A DNA stretch of 64,000 nt from Bactericera cockerelli (taxonomy: Eukaryota > Arthropoda > Insecta > Hemiptera > Triozidae): NCBI GenBank assembly GCA_024516035.1, contig CM044967.1, forward strand, positions 1,086,383 through 1,150,382, read 5' to 3'. Both the position numbers and the translations under genes were made by a program. The notes beneath the pieces were generated by a model that worked only from the letters and a program-made list of their open reading frames with translations, did not search any database and was not told the DNA's origin. Each line of letters starts with the position of its first letter. The stretch's first letter is position 1. Positions 12,101-25,400 of this stretch are shown in pieces.

Positions 12101-13990
12101 CCTTCAATTTCCATTTTAAAATCTTCAAACAATTTCCTTTTATAGCAGTTCTATGGTATGAATGCACCTATAAATGGAAATGAAATTCAAATAGTTAGAT
12201 AGTTAATCATTTGCAAATTGCATATATGCAAATGTTAGATCTTTTGAACTGAGAGACTTAGGACGTTTGTCCTAAGTAGCACCCGTTCACACATTTTATC
12301 ATATTTGAGTTATGAATCACAAGAAATATTGTGATGGTCATTTTTTTTTTGTATTTTTCCAATTTGGACTTTTCCTTGATTTCTTTTGTGACTATTTGTT
12401 TTTGTTTAAATTATTTGATAACTTTGTATTATAAAGAAATAATTTAATGTCCATCAGTTCAAGATGAAGTGAATTGAATTTTATTTCGTACTAACCATGT
12501 TGTGACCAGGCTTACAGCGTGTGTATCAAAATATATTTAGTTCCTTCTTAAAGGGTTCTTTGACACAATTTGAGAACAAAAGAGTAATCATAAATATTGA
12601 AAATAGAAATATAAAGCAACTAAACACTCGTATTATGTGTAAAATCGCGAATCAAGAAATTTTCAAGTTCATAAAATTAAAGATACTTGTTTACTCGTAG
12701 TTCTAATTTCAAAAACCTATTTAAAAAAATATTTTAGATTGTTGAAATTTAGACCCTATCTGTTAATTATCATCTAAGACAAATATAATTATAAGTGCAC
12801 TGCCAATTATGGACACAATACTTCCTCGTGAATGGCAATCATAATTTTTAACTTTCTATTATTGCTAGAATCAGATATTACTTCCGATAAAATTCTAATT
12901 TTAGAAATCGGATCCGTTTGCTCAAAGAATCGAGTTCGGGGTCAATATTATGTGTAGAATTAAACGTGGATTTCGAATATCAAATAAAATACAATACTTT
13001 CCTTATTATGTCTTGTCTTGTTGGGGGGTTCTGACAGGCCGCGTGGGCTCAAGACCTCCAACAACCAACCACATTCCTACATGTAGTGACTCGCATACAA
13101 ATTGAACTACTCAGCAATTGCTTCCTTTCACATAATCCTGAAAATTTCCAATGTTGATTATTAGTCTCTTAATAATAATATTTTTTCTTCCATTTTTAGT
13201 GGTGTAGGTTATTAGCCCACAGCCACTGAGAAGGTTATTCAACCAAAGATGTAAATCTATGTCTTTTATAAAATACAAAGACCTGTAGTAAAATTACGAA
13301 TTTTATAAAAGTGTGAGAGCAAGAATTTTGGTTGTTGAGCGTCGGATTGTTGGCCAGTACACCTTATTATAGGATATAAGAAGGTGTATTATAGATTCCT
13401 TATTATAGGATACGGAAAGTAATAAGGGGGTTCCATTTTAAAATCGAAACTTGATCCCTGTTTCACTACTTTTAGTACAACCTGTAGAAATTCCAATTCC
13501 GCCCAAAAATCCAAAAATGGAAAATCTTGCCTTAGAACTTTTTACAAAAATTCAAGTCCCTATCTTGAGTCGTATAAAAGTAAAAATTCGTCCCGGGACT
13601 TTTCGCTTACTCTGTATAACTTGGTTTTTTAAATCTGCCTGCGACGCTATCCATGGTTTTCTATCGAGACAGACTAACAAATTTTAGAATTTTACCTTTG
13701 CTATTTTACGGTCGCTTAGGAGGGCACAGGACTTTCATCTTGAACTGAGCTTCAAAACGTTGACGAGTTTCTAAGTGAAACGCATGTAACGGCGAAATTA
13801 TCAGCGGGGTTATCAAGACCAATGGCGTCATAAGCAGCTGAGTTGGTATAAAAAATATCAATGTTTTCGCTGAGGTGGTAGAAAAGCAATCAATGTTTTC
13901 TCCGATTCTCAAGAGAATCAGAAGTAAGCGGGCGAAACGAGAACAATTTATTCAAATAGAAAGTACCCAAATGCGCGTATCCTGATATCT
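9110..13990. other. 3' UTR and AT-rich intergenic DNA
   Basis: This is about 4.9 kb with no supportable exon. The first part is the 3' UTR of the upstream gene. AATAAA hexamers occur (for example in 'caataaatgttgg' near 10130 and 'caataaaccaataacc' near 11097), but none can be chosen as the poly(A) site. A copy of the 826-900 repeat lies at 12798-12880. Towards 13,300-13,990 the composition becomes less AT-rich and grades into the SINE cluster. Confidence 0.5.
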
Positions 13991-13995
13991 ATCAA

Positions 13996-14216
13996 CACCG
14001 TGCAATGGTAGTCAAGTGGTTAACGCGCTAGTCTGGTAATCCAGGTAGCGTAAGGATCCGTTGGTTCGAATCCCACCCAGTGCATGAATTTTTCCTCGTT
14101 AATTTGAGTTTGTGACCACAGAATATGTAATAAGACTGAGGTTTAGGTGGTAAAAAATGCTTTGAGCATTAACCTCGCCTGGTGGATCCCTTCCACTAAA
14201 GAGTATTATAATTATC
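13996..14216 (+). mobile_element. SINE family A, full-length tRNA-Thr-like copy
   Basis: The tRNA-like head has D-arm wording 'tagtcaagtggttaacgcgc', a CTGGTAA loop with anticodon GGT flanked by U33 and a purine, and the B-box-like GGTTCGAATCCC. The body 'ttgagcattaacctcgcctg' and 'cttccactaaagagt' ends in an ATT-rich tail. Other copies are at 38620-38757, 39232-39401, 41465-41600, 58674-58880 and 63870-63978. Confidence 0.75.
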
Positions 14217-14309
14217 AACAATAGTTTGTTAAGCAATAGGGTAGTTTATAGAAGAAGGTGGTAATATTTCTATGAGCGAAAGTGCGGAACTACTAAGAAA
14301 ACTTTTTAA

Positions 14310-16900
14310 ATATTGGACTTTTTCAGTGACCCATTTTTCTTGATTGTAGACTGAAACAAGGCATAAGAACTAGGCCACTCGTGGAGTTTATCGCTATAAA
14401 GGTAGGATTAAATTTTTTTGGCAGACGAGGGGTCGGGGCGAAACCTGAACTCGACCCAGATGAGCTGGCGGAACCACCGGCTTTAGTTGCGACGGCAGCT
14501 TCAACAGGCTTCTCTCGTGATGTCTTTATTATTATTATCTGACCTGGTTGCAGGGTTTTCAGTGAAACCCTTACAATTAACACTGCGACCTAATTAGATC
14601 TATTGTGACCAGCTGATTCTATTTGGTTTTAACGTCGTGACTGAGGTAGATAGTCAGGACCGTTGTATTGGTACAAGGCCCGAATTATTATAAAACAATT
14701 AAATTGCATTGTAGCTTGATTGCCCCTCAAGTTGGTCTGCGCTTGAATTGGTCAAAACTCCGAATTGAGGGAGAGTGGCTTCTCTTAAATTTAATCCTGT
14801 TTTATAATTCGACCTAAATATGTAGTTCAGTTTGATCGATCAGGCCGCATCAGACGGTGGACTCGTAACCAGAGGTTGATGGCTGGAGTCCCTATTAGTA
14901 TGAGAGAATGACAAATGTTAGGACAAGTCTAATTGTGATCTCATTGTTTATACAGAAATACGATAACTTGGTTTAGAAATGTTCATAAAAGTTCGTTTTT
15001 TGAGCACTACGCATAAATAATACACAAACCACATGAGGCTATCAACTTTTCTCATGTGACAATAAGACCTGACTTGGTTGATCTTTTGGATCAGTTGAAT
15101 ATCCCCTCGACTTTGTAGTCTTGCACGCACGGTGACCTTAGGGTTCGAATCCTGGCTGAGAAAAACGTTTTCTTCTCTGTACTTTGGCTGTCCGAAGTCC
15201 ACTCATAGTACCTACTCACTTTATTATTGTAGACTGATTGGAGTTCCACAAGAGAAGCACCAATTATCACACCGACCTCTATTTAGATCAATTGTGACCA
15301 GTTGATTCTAATTCTGATGTACGTCCTGATTTGTAGTAGTCAGGACGGGGTGTTTACCCTCCATTCGCTGAGAATCGTACCAGCTACCCACATTAACCTC
15401 ACCCAGCCTGAGTAGGGCCGGAAATGCCAGCCTCACGTGTTCGGATGGAACAAAATTTTCGTCGAAAAGTCTGCCCCAACCGGAAGTCGAACTCTCACTA
15501 CGGGCAGTAGTCACAACCATGACGCCACGGAGGCTGGAATATTACTCACTTACTCGCAAGGACAAATTAATGCGTTCCTATTTGTATGGATAGTGACCAG
15601 TGGCGGCGCTACGAGCAAGCTACGTGACAAGTTATTCTCCCTTTTGGAATTTTGACCTCATAATACTTCTTGTGATTATAGTGCTGGATAACATAAATCG
15701 TTAGTCCTAGTCGGGTTTGTGAAAGCAATATTTCACAGTTCCACAACGGTATGGTCTAGCATTGATGAGGAGTCGCGGGTTTTTAGTTAGGGTAGACAGT
15801 CATGGATACCGGCGGTCCATGCCTGAGTTGTATTGAGTCCATGCCCGGCGATCCACTTTTTGTCATGAGCTTTTGTCAAAAAGTCCTAGTCGGACAATAT
15901 AAAATAAATAAAACGACATTATTATTACTTAAGTAGATTAATTATTATGTTATTGAAGTGTCTCTTAATGTTGTGTTATCAACCAAAGCTATGATGTACG
16001 AGTATTAAAGAATAGGTACACACCGAAGTTATTTTATAAATGACACTATCTGGAGATGAGAAGGCATACTTTTATCTCAAATAAATAATTTCCATTGCAA
16101 TTCAAAGAGGGAATGCGGCAAGTGTCTTGGGCACCTTGCCGGGTGGTAAAGAACTAGATCGAGCGTTTTATATGATCTAATTGAAATATGAATTTTATGT
16201 ATTTTTATTTCAATTCTATAAAGGAAATACCTACAAACTAAAGGATATGAATTGTAAAAGTGTGTATTGAAACAATATAAGCGTTACAGATACTGAAGAG
16301 ATTGCCAATTAGCCAGTTGAACTCTCATATCATTGATGATCTCACATAAGTAGATAGACCGTAGTCAGTACCTGCAAGACAGTCTTATGCATCAATGTTC
16401 AATTTATTCTCATTTAGCTGATGATCTCATAGAGAGTGCCTTCAGGGCATCTGTTTCGATTTAAAAAGAGAAGACGGTTGACAGCATAGTTAAAATTAAC
16501 TAATGATAGCTTTTTTAATATCAATTTCTTAAAAAACCCTAACTTTTGGTGAAAGCCTTGGTAGTATGTACTATTCATTCCGAAAACATATTAAAATAGA
16601 AAATATTGAAAGCGGGTTCTACAGGTGCCATATTCAATGTTGCCAGTTTTCAATGATGGGTCAATACTCTGGCTAAATAGGGCCAGGTTGTGCCTAGTGC
16701 GTATAAGGTAAAACCGCTGTCCAATAGCGGGTAATTTCGAATATTATACTGATTCTTAAAAATATTAGTGGTGCTGGCATGCACACACTGTGACCTGAGT
16801 TCGACTCCCAGCAGCGCAGAAATTTTATGCTATTGAGGAAAAATGAGTAGCTATTTGATTAGCGACTAATGATGACATTACGAAGAGGAACATAAAAATG
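14310..16900. repeat. SINE-rich intergenic region
   Basis: A minus-strand family B partial copy is at about 14553-14690 and a near-full minus-strand family B copy at 15262-15540. Weaker tRNA-like segments occur near 14830-14900 and 16770-16825 (GAGTTCGACTCCC). No coding exon is supported; the open frames follow the repeats. Confidence 0.6.
15262..15540 (-). mobile_element. SINE family B
   Basis: Read on the - strand it begins with 'ccagcctccgtggcgtcatg', carries GAACTTC/GAGTTCGACTTCC-type B-box wording and continues through a body with 'gtgaggttaatgtgggtagc'. It is the inverted counterpart of the copies at 18766-19080 and 45640-45980. Confidence 0.75.
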
Positions 16901-18765
16901 GATGTTCGAAAAATGATCGAATTTGGAGACGTTTTTAATTTTTCATAAAATCGGAGAGTTTGTGAAAAAATTCTCAAGAATTTCTCTTCTGTTATGAGTT
17001 ATGAGTTTGAAATAGAGCAAAATGGTATTTTTACAACAGAGAGAAAGCAAAGCGAGCGTGCTGTAGAGATACTTTATCCTTCGGAAAAAATTGCCTTCTG
17101 TAATCATTATCAGCATTCCCATAAATGTTATTGTATTGGGAATATTTAGAATTATTAAGATTAGGGAACAATGGGATGGCACCCAACGCGTACACTTCTG
17201 AAACCGATAAATCTCGTAGCAACGGGTAAAATATCAAAGAATACGGGTAAAATTTCAAAGATGAATTGGCAACACTGGCGATATCCCTACCGCTGTACCG
17301 CAGTACAATCCAACGCCCAACCCAAATGAATTACAAAACATTCCTTTTAATCAAATAACATAAGACATTATTATAATTATCACTAACAGTTATAAGATAT
17401 TGTGGCAGTGAAGAATTCTTACTAGTAAATCAATGAAATAAATTATTTTTTTACTGTTACTCCTCGAAAAGTGCGCTGTTGATTAAAGGCTGAGCTTTTC
17501 AATTCAGGTAAAAGTTTGTTTGTTTTGATCCGTTGGCTTCTCAGTCCACTGAAGAAATCAACATACAAAAATCAATCCCTATATTCATAGTAAGAATATT
17601 GTTAGAAAGTCAGTTTTATGGTTTATGGACCTACTTGCTTTGCTTGAACCTAGAAAATTCTTTAAGTTCTTTAGTCACTGTTAATTCTCAGGTTCTTTTT
17701 CTAGAAGAGAAAAGAGAAATTTGTAGAACCATTCTAACACAGAATTACATAAATAACAGTAAATAAGTGGGTAACAATCAAGCTCAATTACAGCAAATAG
17801 TAGAACAGTCAATAGTAAAATAATAATTCTGTGTCCGTAAGATAGGCACAAATATCTATCTGATGATGGTGAAAAGATTTTTAGGATGCCCAGAATCAAG
17901 GTCTAGGCTCCTGTTATGTCCACTTTCTATCAAATAATGGTATTACGTACTTCTATATCATAGTGTTGTTGGGTATCATTGCAAGGTTTGCAATGTTTTA
18001 AATTTATATTCAAACATTATTATTTTTTTTATCTATAAGAAGCTGAAATGTTAGCTGTATAAACAAGCCCCACAAATGTAGAATGTTTAAACTTTTTACC
18101 ATATTGAAAAAAACCACATAATTTGAGTGGTACATTTTCTAAATCTGGCTGGGATGGTCAAACTTTTTGGTGCAGTTTCCTTCAAAAGAGTAAGAAGCGA
18201 TTGTGGTTTCTCATGCTTTGCTCCCCCACTGCTTTGCTCCCCCACTGATTTTCTGAAGTGATATTATTCGAGGTATTCTACAGATTCAGGACATTTATTA
18301 TTATTTTGTCTTAAATTTTCAATTAATTGTCAGTTTTTGTATGTGATTTTATTTTACTATCCTAACAATTTAGGTAGGTAGGTACCTAAGTTTCTGTGCA
18401 AAATACAACATAATCACAAACTTAACCTAGGAGTATTATGACCACATCAACTTACTGTAATTTTAGGAACTATTTTTATCAAAGTTTCTGTGCAAAATTC
18501 AACATAATCACAAACTTTACTTAGGAGTATTATGACCACATCAACTTACTGTAATTTTAGGAACTATTTTTTATCATTTTCAAAGTTTAAGGCAAAATTT
18601 TTCACTCTTTTTCCCATCTTTTAACTTCATTGAGACTTAGTGTCACAGAGGTATTTCAAAAACATCCATTCATTTTGCACTTAATCTTCCCTGAAAATTT
18701 TAATTGACAAATGACAAGACTGTTAGAATGAATTTTGTAAATAGTGTCAGTTAAATATTTTTTAA
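16900..18765. other. Intergenic upstream of coracle
   Basis: No exon is supported. A TGGCAACACTG word at about 17265 could mark a promoter for an upstream non-coding coracle exon, but no exon can be drawn. An 89-bp segment (18391-18480) is duplicated immediately downstream (18483-18572) with few changes, and a short unit (TTTGCTCCCCCACTG) is doubled near 18219-18247. Confidence 0.4.
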
Positions 18766-19080
18766 CTAGCCTCCATGGTGTAATGTTTGTGACTACTGCC
18801 CACAGTCCAGGGATCTTGATTTTTGGTGGTTAGATTTTTATAACAAAAAATTCTGTTCCCTCCAATCATGTGAGGCTGACATTTCTAGCCCAACCAAGGA
18901 TGGGTGAGTTTAATTTGGGTAGCTGGTACACCCAGCAAATGGAGGGTAAAACACACACCTTGACTGTCCTAAATCAGGAAGGACAATAAAACTAAATAGA
19001 ATCAACTGATCACAATAGACCTAATTAGGTCACAGTGTTATTTGTTAGGGTTTCACCCTACAACCAGGCATTGTTAAATA
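18766..19080 (+). mobile_element. SINE family B
   Basis: It starts 'agcctccatggtgtaatg' and shares with 45640-45980 the body landmarks 'gggtagctggtac', 'aatggagggtaaaac', 'tagaatcaact' and 'cctaattaggtc'. It is more diverged than that copy. It lies just upstream of the first coracle coding exon. Confidence 0.7.
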
Positions 19081-19089
19081 GATAAGGTA

Positions 19090-19143
19090 TTAAAAAAACA
19101 CTCAACACAATTTCACAAAATATCATCTTTTAGAACATATAAT

Positions 19144-19196
<53 letters not shown>

Positions 19197-19262
19197 ACCA
19201 CAATTTGACAAAACAACATCTTTTAGAACATATAATATTAAAAAAAAAAAAAAAAAAATATT
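19090..19262. repeat. Duplicated unit with long poly(A) runs
   Basis: A unit ending 'ttttagaacatataatatt' occurs twice, followed by about 47 A residues (19149-19195) and then about 19 A residues (19240-19258). This suggests tandem duplication of a retroposon tail. The run ends only about 25 nt before the coracle acceptor and must be transcribed within that intron. Long homopolymers here are prone to sequencing error. Confidence 0.7.
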
Positions 19263-19285
19263 TTGACCAAAACTCTCATTTGCAG

Positions 19286-19412
19286 ATCAAACATGACAAT
19301 GAAAAAGACAGATGCTGAAAATGGGGCTCCAGAAACAAAACTGTTGAAAGGAAAAACAGAAGTTGCCCACATTACTCTCTTAGATGGTTCCAATCTTGAT
19401 ATCACAATTGAG
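19286..19412 (+). CDS. cora: Coracle exon: start codon and first FERM strand
   Basis: The acceptor TTTGCAG precedes seven untranslated bases and then ATG at 19293. Forty codons follow, ending IE before GTAAGT in phase 0. The HITLLDGSNLDITIE stretch matches the opening beta strand of 4.1-type FERM domains, where a KKA...G..L/FD.VC segment should come next. That continuation is not found downstream. Confidence 0.85.
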
Positions 19413-22400
19413 GTAAGTGCTCACTTCATGTGCTCACTTCATCACAGATGTATTTATAAATAAAAAAAACTTTCTGTAACTACCATAGAATGAAATGGTT
19501 GCTTCATATTACCTACTAGTTACCTAAGAAAAGCATTATTATGTTAGGGATCGACTAAGTTATATGTTGTACCTTTTCCTTATTCTATTCCTTTAAATTC
19601 AAACGCCCGCGCAATACGAACGCGCCATCGAAAAGCCCTCGTGAAAGTTACGTATCATATGATCATGACATAATCAGCTGAGTTCCCGTGATACCAAACC
19701 AAAGAAAACCAAGAGCTCAGCAGTGATAAATCTAATCTCCAATCGGTACGTTGTACTTACCATCTCTCTATCTAACGTGTTGAAGTGAATCTGTGAATTT
19801 TATCTTGTATCCAAAACCAAAAAACCGTCGCGCTTTTCTATTGAATTTCCCTCACCCACTTGCTCTACCAACATATAACTGGTCGCGTCGAGACCGGATA
19901 AGCCTTTGAATTAAGTAGCCTTTTGGGGATTTTCGTTTCATTCAATTTTAGCTCTAGCCGCGTCGCGTCCGTAGTGTTTCTTTATCTTGTGTTTGTATCT
20001 TAAAACCTTTGTGCATTGTTCTTACTTCTGGAGATCAGGTAGGATCCATCCATTTCTTTCTTTTTTGTGTATTTTGCATAAAAAATCATCTATAAAAAGC
20101 TGACATTTAGTACCTACGAAGTGTCAAATTCTACCTATTACTTTTTCCTAAGGTAGCCATTTTCCAAGCCAATGGTCTAGTTGTCGATTGCTTTTACAGC
20201 CTCCATTATCGGCTGTTCCTTACCTCCCGCACCAAATTTCAAATCAAAACAAATTAGCCATTTATTTTGTAAATATTTACGTCAATTATTTTTTTGTTTT
20301 TGAAAAACATTAGAATGGATTTGTGGATCTCTCAATGAAATATAATAAAATTTTATTGTAGTCTTCACAAAATAGGTACCAAGTGAATTTGAATACTGAA
20401 TATATTACTATTGAACTAGTGTAGGTGTATATTGTATCGTAGGCATTGTAGGTATATTACCTGTTATCAGCTTAGAACTTTATCTCAAACCTTACGATAG
20501 GTAACCCTACGATATTCGAGTAGATAGGTAGGTACTTACTCGTTTATTTATGATTGAGGTCTCATTATTAATCTATTATTGATTTATTTTATTATTTATT
20601 TATTTATTATTAATTTATTTTTATTATTAATTTATTTTATTATTTATTTATTTATTATTGATTTATTTTTATTATTGATTGATTATTTATTTATTATTGA
20701 TTTATTTTATTTATTTTAATATTTACACCTCATCAGGCTGTTAATATTTTTAAACTTTCGTGTTAAGAATATTGATTTTTTTATCCTTAATCCTAGGGTA
20801 CCTAGGGATTTCAAGCATATTACTCTTATAATCTTACTGTTTCATATCTAACCTTGGAATTTTGAGAACCTTTTTTTTCTCGAATTCGTTTATCAAATAG
20901 TGTTACCTAACAATACAGATTTTTTTTTTCACTTTTTATCACTCACCTTTTTTTTAATTATCATCAAAACTTGTAGGTTTTCTAAACTTAGTTTATCTAT
21001 CTCTTTGAAGGTATGTGAGCCCTTTGAAGAGAATCTATCTACCTATCATCCATCGTGATTTATCGTGTGTATCTTATCTACTGGTTTCCTTAACGTAGCA
21101 AATCTCAACTGTGCTTATCTATTTATCTAAAATTAGTGATTTTTTTCTGGGACTAGTGAGTCTTAGTAAATTTGCACCTATTACCTTATCTATTTATCTA
21201 AAATCAGTGATTTTTTTTCTGGGACTAGTGAGTCTTAGTAAATTTGCACCTATTACCTAATACCCTTTTGGTTTTTTTTCCGTTTAAAAACTTTTTTTAA
21301 TTTTTTTTTTTTAATTTAAAAGTTTAATAAATAGTTCAAGTTTAATATAATAATTAAAATATTATATTGTGTAACCTGATATCTTTTGAGTGATTTATCT
21401 TAACTTTTCGATACTTCTGGTGGTGTCTTAGTGAACTTAGACATTTTAATTTTTTTTTTTTTTATTGTCGATCTGTTTTGTAATCATGGCCCCAACCATT
21501 GCTGAACAACTGGATAAATATACCAAGGCTCGTGAGAGATACTTCACACGCGTCCAAGAATGTTATGATCTTGTTGGCAAAGCAGATAAGGAAGGTCTCT
21601 TCCGTGCAAGATGTACACGCCTTGATGTAACTTATGAAAATTATGAAAAAACAACGGAAGCTATAGAAAGCCTTAACGTTCTTGTAGAGCCACCTGCCAA
21701 AGTAGTGGATACGGTCCAACCCATGAAAACTTTTGAAGAAATGTTTTTCAGAGTCAAGGCTAACCTTGCATTATTGGATCAGAATGCTGCTGCAGCGAGT
21801 GCGGCTGCAGTCAACAACGAAGATAATAATGATAACAACACAACAGAAGTACGATCAAAGTGAATTACACTAATCAATTCCTGTTTAGTGGGATATCGTT
21901 GGTTTCCCTCCTGGAATCTCTATGACGAATTGGCTACTGTGAGCAACTGAGTGACATTCAGAATTCACTATCTGAAACAATATCTAAAAGGTCCGCTCTA
22001 GCACTATTGAAAATGTGTCCTTCTGTGCTCAGAAATTATCCTTTGCTTACCGTACTCTGAACAAAAGTACGCAAGAAAGATAATTGCGCTATCATATAAA
22101 AGATATTGCAGTTTCAAACCTCTCACCAAGGATACTTAACTCTGTCAGCATACCTCGAAGACTTTTTGCGCTACATATGAGTCCTGCGTAATCTAAATGT
22201 TCCCTGTTCGAAACCAGTTTCCTTGCTGTGGGGAGATTGTCACGTCCTATACCCGAATCCGCCAAACATCCACCTCATCTCAAAGCTTGTCATCTGGCAA
22301 CATTGTTGATCAATGATCTCCACTGTGTGACATTGCATGGGGGACCAAAGCTTATCAATACTCTTCAAAACATTTGGATATTGGAGCAAAAACCTCATTC

Positions 22401-25400
22401 GATCTATCTTATCTAAATGTATACTTGCATTCAATGAACCGACATTCAAAAACCAATCATGGTGATTACTGTTTCGCGTTACACGCAGGACGACCGTTCC
22501 TAAATGGAGCGGATATGCGGTCCGTTCTTGTATAAAACGGACCACGGAGAAATTTCCTGTATCCAAGTGTTATTTCGCAGTGTTTGTCTGCATGTGACGA
22601 AATGTGTTCCCCTGAACTAGTGAGCGATTTAACAACAGCTGCTTTCTTAGCTTGCCTTGACCGATTTGTTTGACGCCGTGGTTCCTACCTGTATCTATAG
22701 CGACAACGGACTAATTTCCACGGCCTGCTTCTCAAATAGTGAGGTGCAATCGTTCTCCGCAACCCAATAAAGATATTGAACTTACCTGCAACAAAAGGAA
22801 TCAAGTGGAGCTTTCGCCATACTCACCTAATTGGAGGCTTGCATAAGCAGCATCCGCTCAATAAGAAACATCTGTCTCAAATTCTGATGGCAAGCCTGGA
22901 ATTTTGAAGAATCTCCAGTTCCTTGTTCGAATTGAAGCCATTCTTAATTCGAGCCTATCTGTCCATCAAACAAGCCCCAATGATGGAGTGGATACTATCA
23001 CCCGGACTTACCCGTGGAGCTCCCTGATGTCTAACCGACACGAATGATTGAAAGCCCATCTCCATCTGAAACCTGCACTCCTAAACACATTTGCTTCAAT
23101 GTTTTGAAAAAGTGGTCCAGAGATTATCTGAATACTCTGATTAGCCAAATGGACATCAGTCCTTGTGAAAACGTAAAAGTAGTGATGTAGCTGATTCAAG
23201 GAGCGAACTTACCGTCTCAATGTGGCCGCTGGAATTGTGACCACTGTAAACCCTGACCTGTGGTGTCGTCAGAGTTATACACTGAAAACTTCAAAAGGCG
23301 AAATTACTGTCAGTACCAAAGTGGCAATTTTGCCATTTCATCATAATAAGAATATTATGTAAATTATTGTGTATATAAAACATTTATTTTTTTATTTATT
23401 ATGGTGTAGGATTCTTTTTATTTTTACCATTATCATTATTTTTATCTTACCAATGTTTAGGTGAAGATCTACAAAAAATTCTTTTGTGTTATTTCATATG
23501 ATATTTGTTTGAGAACATACTTATTTTTAACTGTGATTATTTATGTTCATAAACTTTGATTACCTCTTATCAATAACTAAGGTACTGAATACAATAAGGA
23601 TATAATATTTCTTCCCATCAATTTCTTCCTCGTTACTTATCTGATTTATCTTGGACAAGGAAGAAAATGCACTAGAGAAACATTCTAATTTTGTGGGGAA
23701 TGTTAGGATCGACTAGTTATATGTTGACCTTTTCCTTATTCTATTCCTTTAAATTCAAACGCGCAATACGAACGCCATCGAAAAGCCTCGTGGAAAGTTA
23801 CGTATCATTGATCATGACATAATCAGCTAAGTTCCCTTTGATACCAAACCAAAGAAAACCAAGAGTCAGTCATGATAAATTAATCTCCAATCGTACGTTG
23901 TATACCATCCTCTTCTAGAAATTTATAAGTTAAAGTCCATCTTTTTGGTGAAAATAAATACTTGATTTTTATAGACGATTGAAGTATATAACAATTTTTT
24001 TTTTTCATTTCACAGATTGATGGCCCCTGAGATCCCACAAAAGCTTGGCTTGTTTCCTCGGTTTGGATCAAATTTCCCGCTATTCGGGCCGCACTCATTA
24101 TGAAACTAGACGCATGCCTATAGAGCGGCCGGCTCCACACTTTGAACGTAGTTTGAGTGGAAGATATTTGAGCTCGCGAAGTATGGATGGTAAGATTATT
24201 GTTTTAAATTACAATACACACGTGATATTACAATTAAGTTACAGTTTTCATGATATACTATTCCTTTTATTTTCTTGTAAATAAGGGGTATTTATATTTT
24301 GTTGCACGATATTTCCAAATATTTCCATTTTATTCCAAGGTCAACTTGACCACATTCGTGAATGAAAAATGCGTTTCGGTATTTGTAAAGATAATTAATC
24401 GACTTAATCTATAAAAGAACTGGAAGCAAAAAATTTCTACTTCCATTTTGGTTAACCAAACTGGAAGAAGGAAGAGGAAAAAGTTCCTCTTCCAAAAGAA
24501 AAATGACTTGCTTCAGTTTAGTTCATTTTAGTCCAGTTGCAACAACTTTGGTTAGAAAGAAAAATATAGCTATATTCTGCAACCCTATTAATTATTTAAC
24601 TTGAAATTAGTCTTAATACAGTCGAACCTGGTGTGTAAGAGAACTCAAGGGAGCGAATTTTTCTTCTTCTCTTATATCCAGGTTTCTCATATAAAGAGGT
24701 TATTTTCCTTATAGAGAGGTAAATTGGACCTGGAAATTTTTCTCTTATATCGAGATTATCCTATATCCAGTTCTCTTTTATCCAGGTTTCTCTTATTAAG
24801 AGGTCATTTTCCCTTATAGAGAGGTGAATTTGACCTGGAAATTGTTCTCTTAAATCAGGTTTCTCTGTATTTACTTTTCGCTATTTCTTCCAGCTCTAGG
24901 AAGACCTCGTAACAATTCCGAACAGTTCGACATGGACCAATCATTTGGAAAAAGTCACACTATGCCTCACACACCACAATCTCTAAATGATACAGAAAAA
25001 AGTGACTCAACACAAAAAGAACAAAAAAGAGTTCAGGTAATTTAATTTATTTATGTACGTCGGTTCGTCAAGCACAGCAGTATTTTACGAGTTTGAAACC
25101 TTTCTCAGATACTCCAATATGATTCAAAATATGTATCTGTTACCGCTTCTACGAAGGTATTGAATGAACATTATGTATGTATGTATGCAGCTGCTTTGTG
25201 TTATTATATGACAACTTCAGTGCATAGCATATTATTAGTAAAATAAAATTACAAGACTAAATCACATCATTTGCCAAAGTACTTCATTGCTTACTTGTAA
25301 TGCCGCCCGTGGTCGCCAGTAGTACATGTAACTAGCTACTCATTTTTCCCTACGAGGTATGAGTAAACCCCGCAACATCCAAAAAAACTTACAGATCCGA

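Larger units (their letters stand above)
19542..23915 (+). mobile_element. Defective BEL/Pao-like LTR retrotransposon in the coracle gene
   Basis: Two direct copies of an LTR beginning TGTTAGG bound the region: 19542 onward and 23701-23915. A purine tract (GTGGGGAA) sits directly before the second copy, as expected for a polypurine tract. Between them are a short gag-like frame and a frame-broken integrase relic; no reverse transcriptase is recognisable. The right LTR stops matching at about 23912, whereas the left LTR seems to run further (perhaps to about 20035). No target-site duplication can therefore be shown. The internal region is about 3 kb, shorter than an intact element. The family call rests on the integrase wording and LTR form. 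Confidence 0.75.

Noticed and set aside
15437..15655. Open frames with GSRTLTTGSSHNHDATEAGI-like peptides (also 45530-45784)
   Set aside because: These are translations of SINE family B copies (B-box and body), recurring with the repeat on either strand.
22228..22416. Host gene with HLKACHLATLLIND-like sequence
   Set aside because: The wording matches BEL/Pao integrase and it lies between paired LTRs, so it is a retrotransposon relic.
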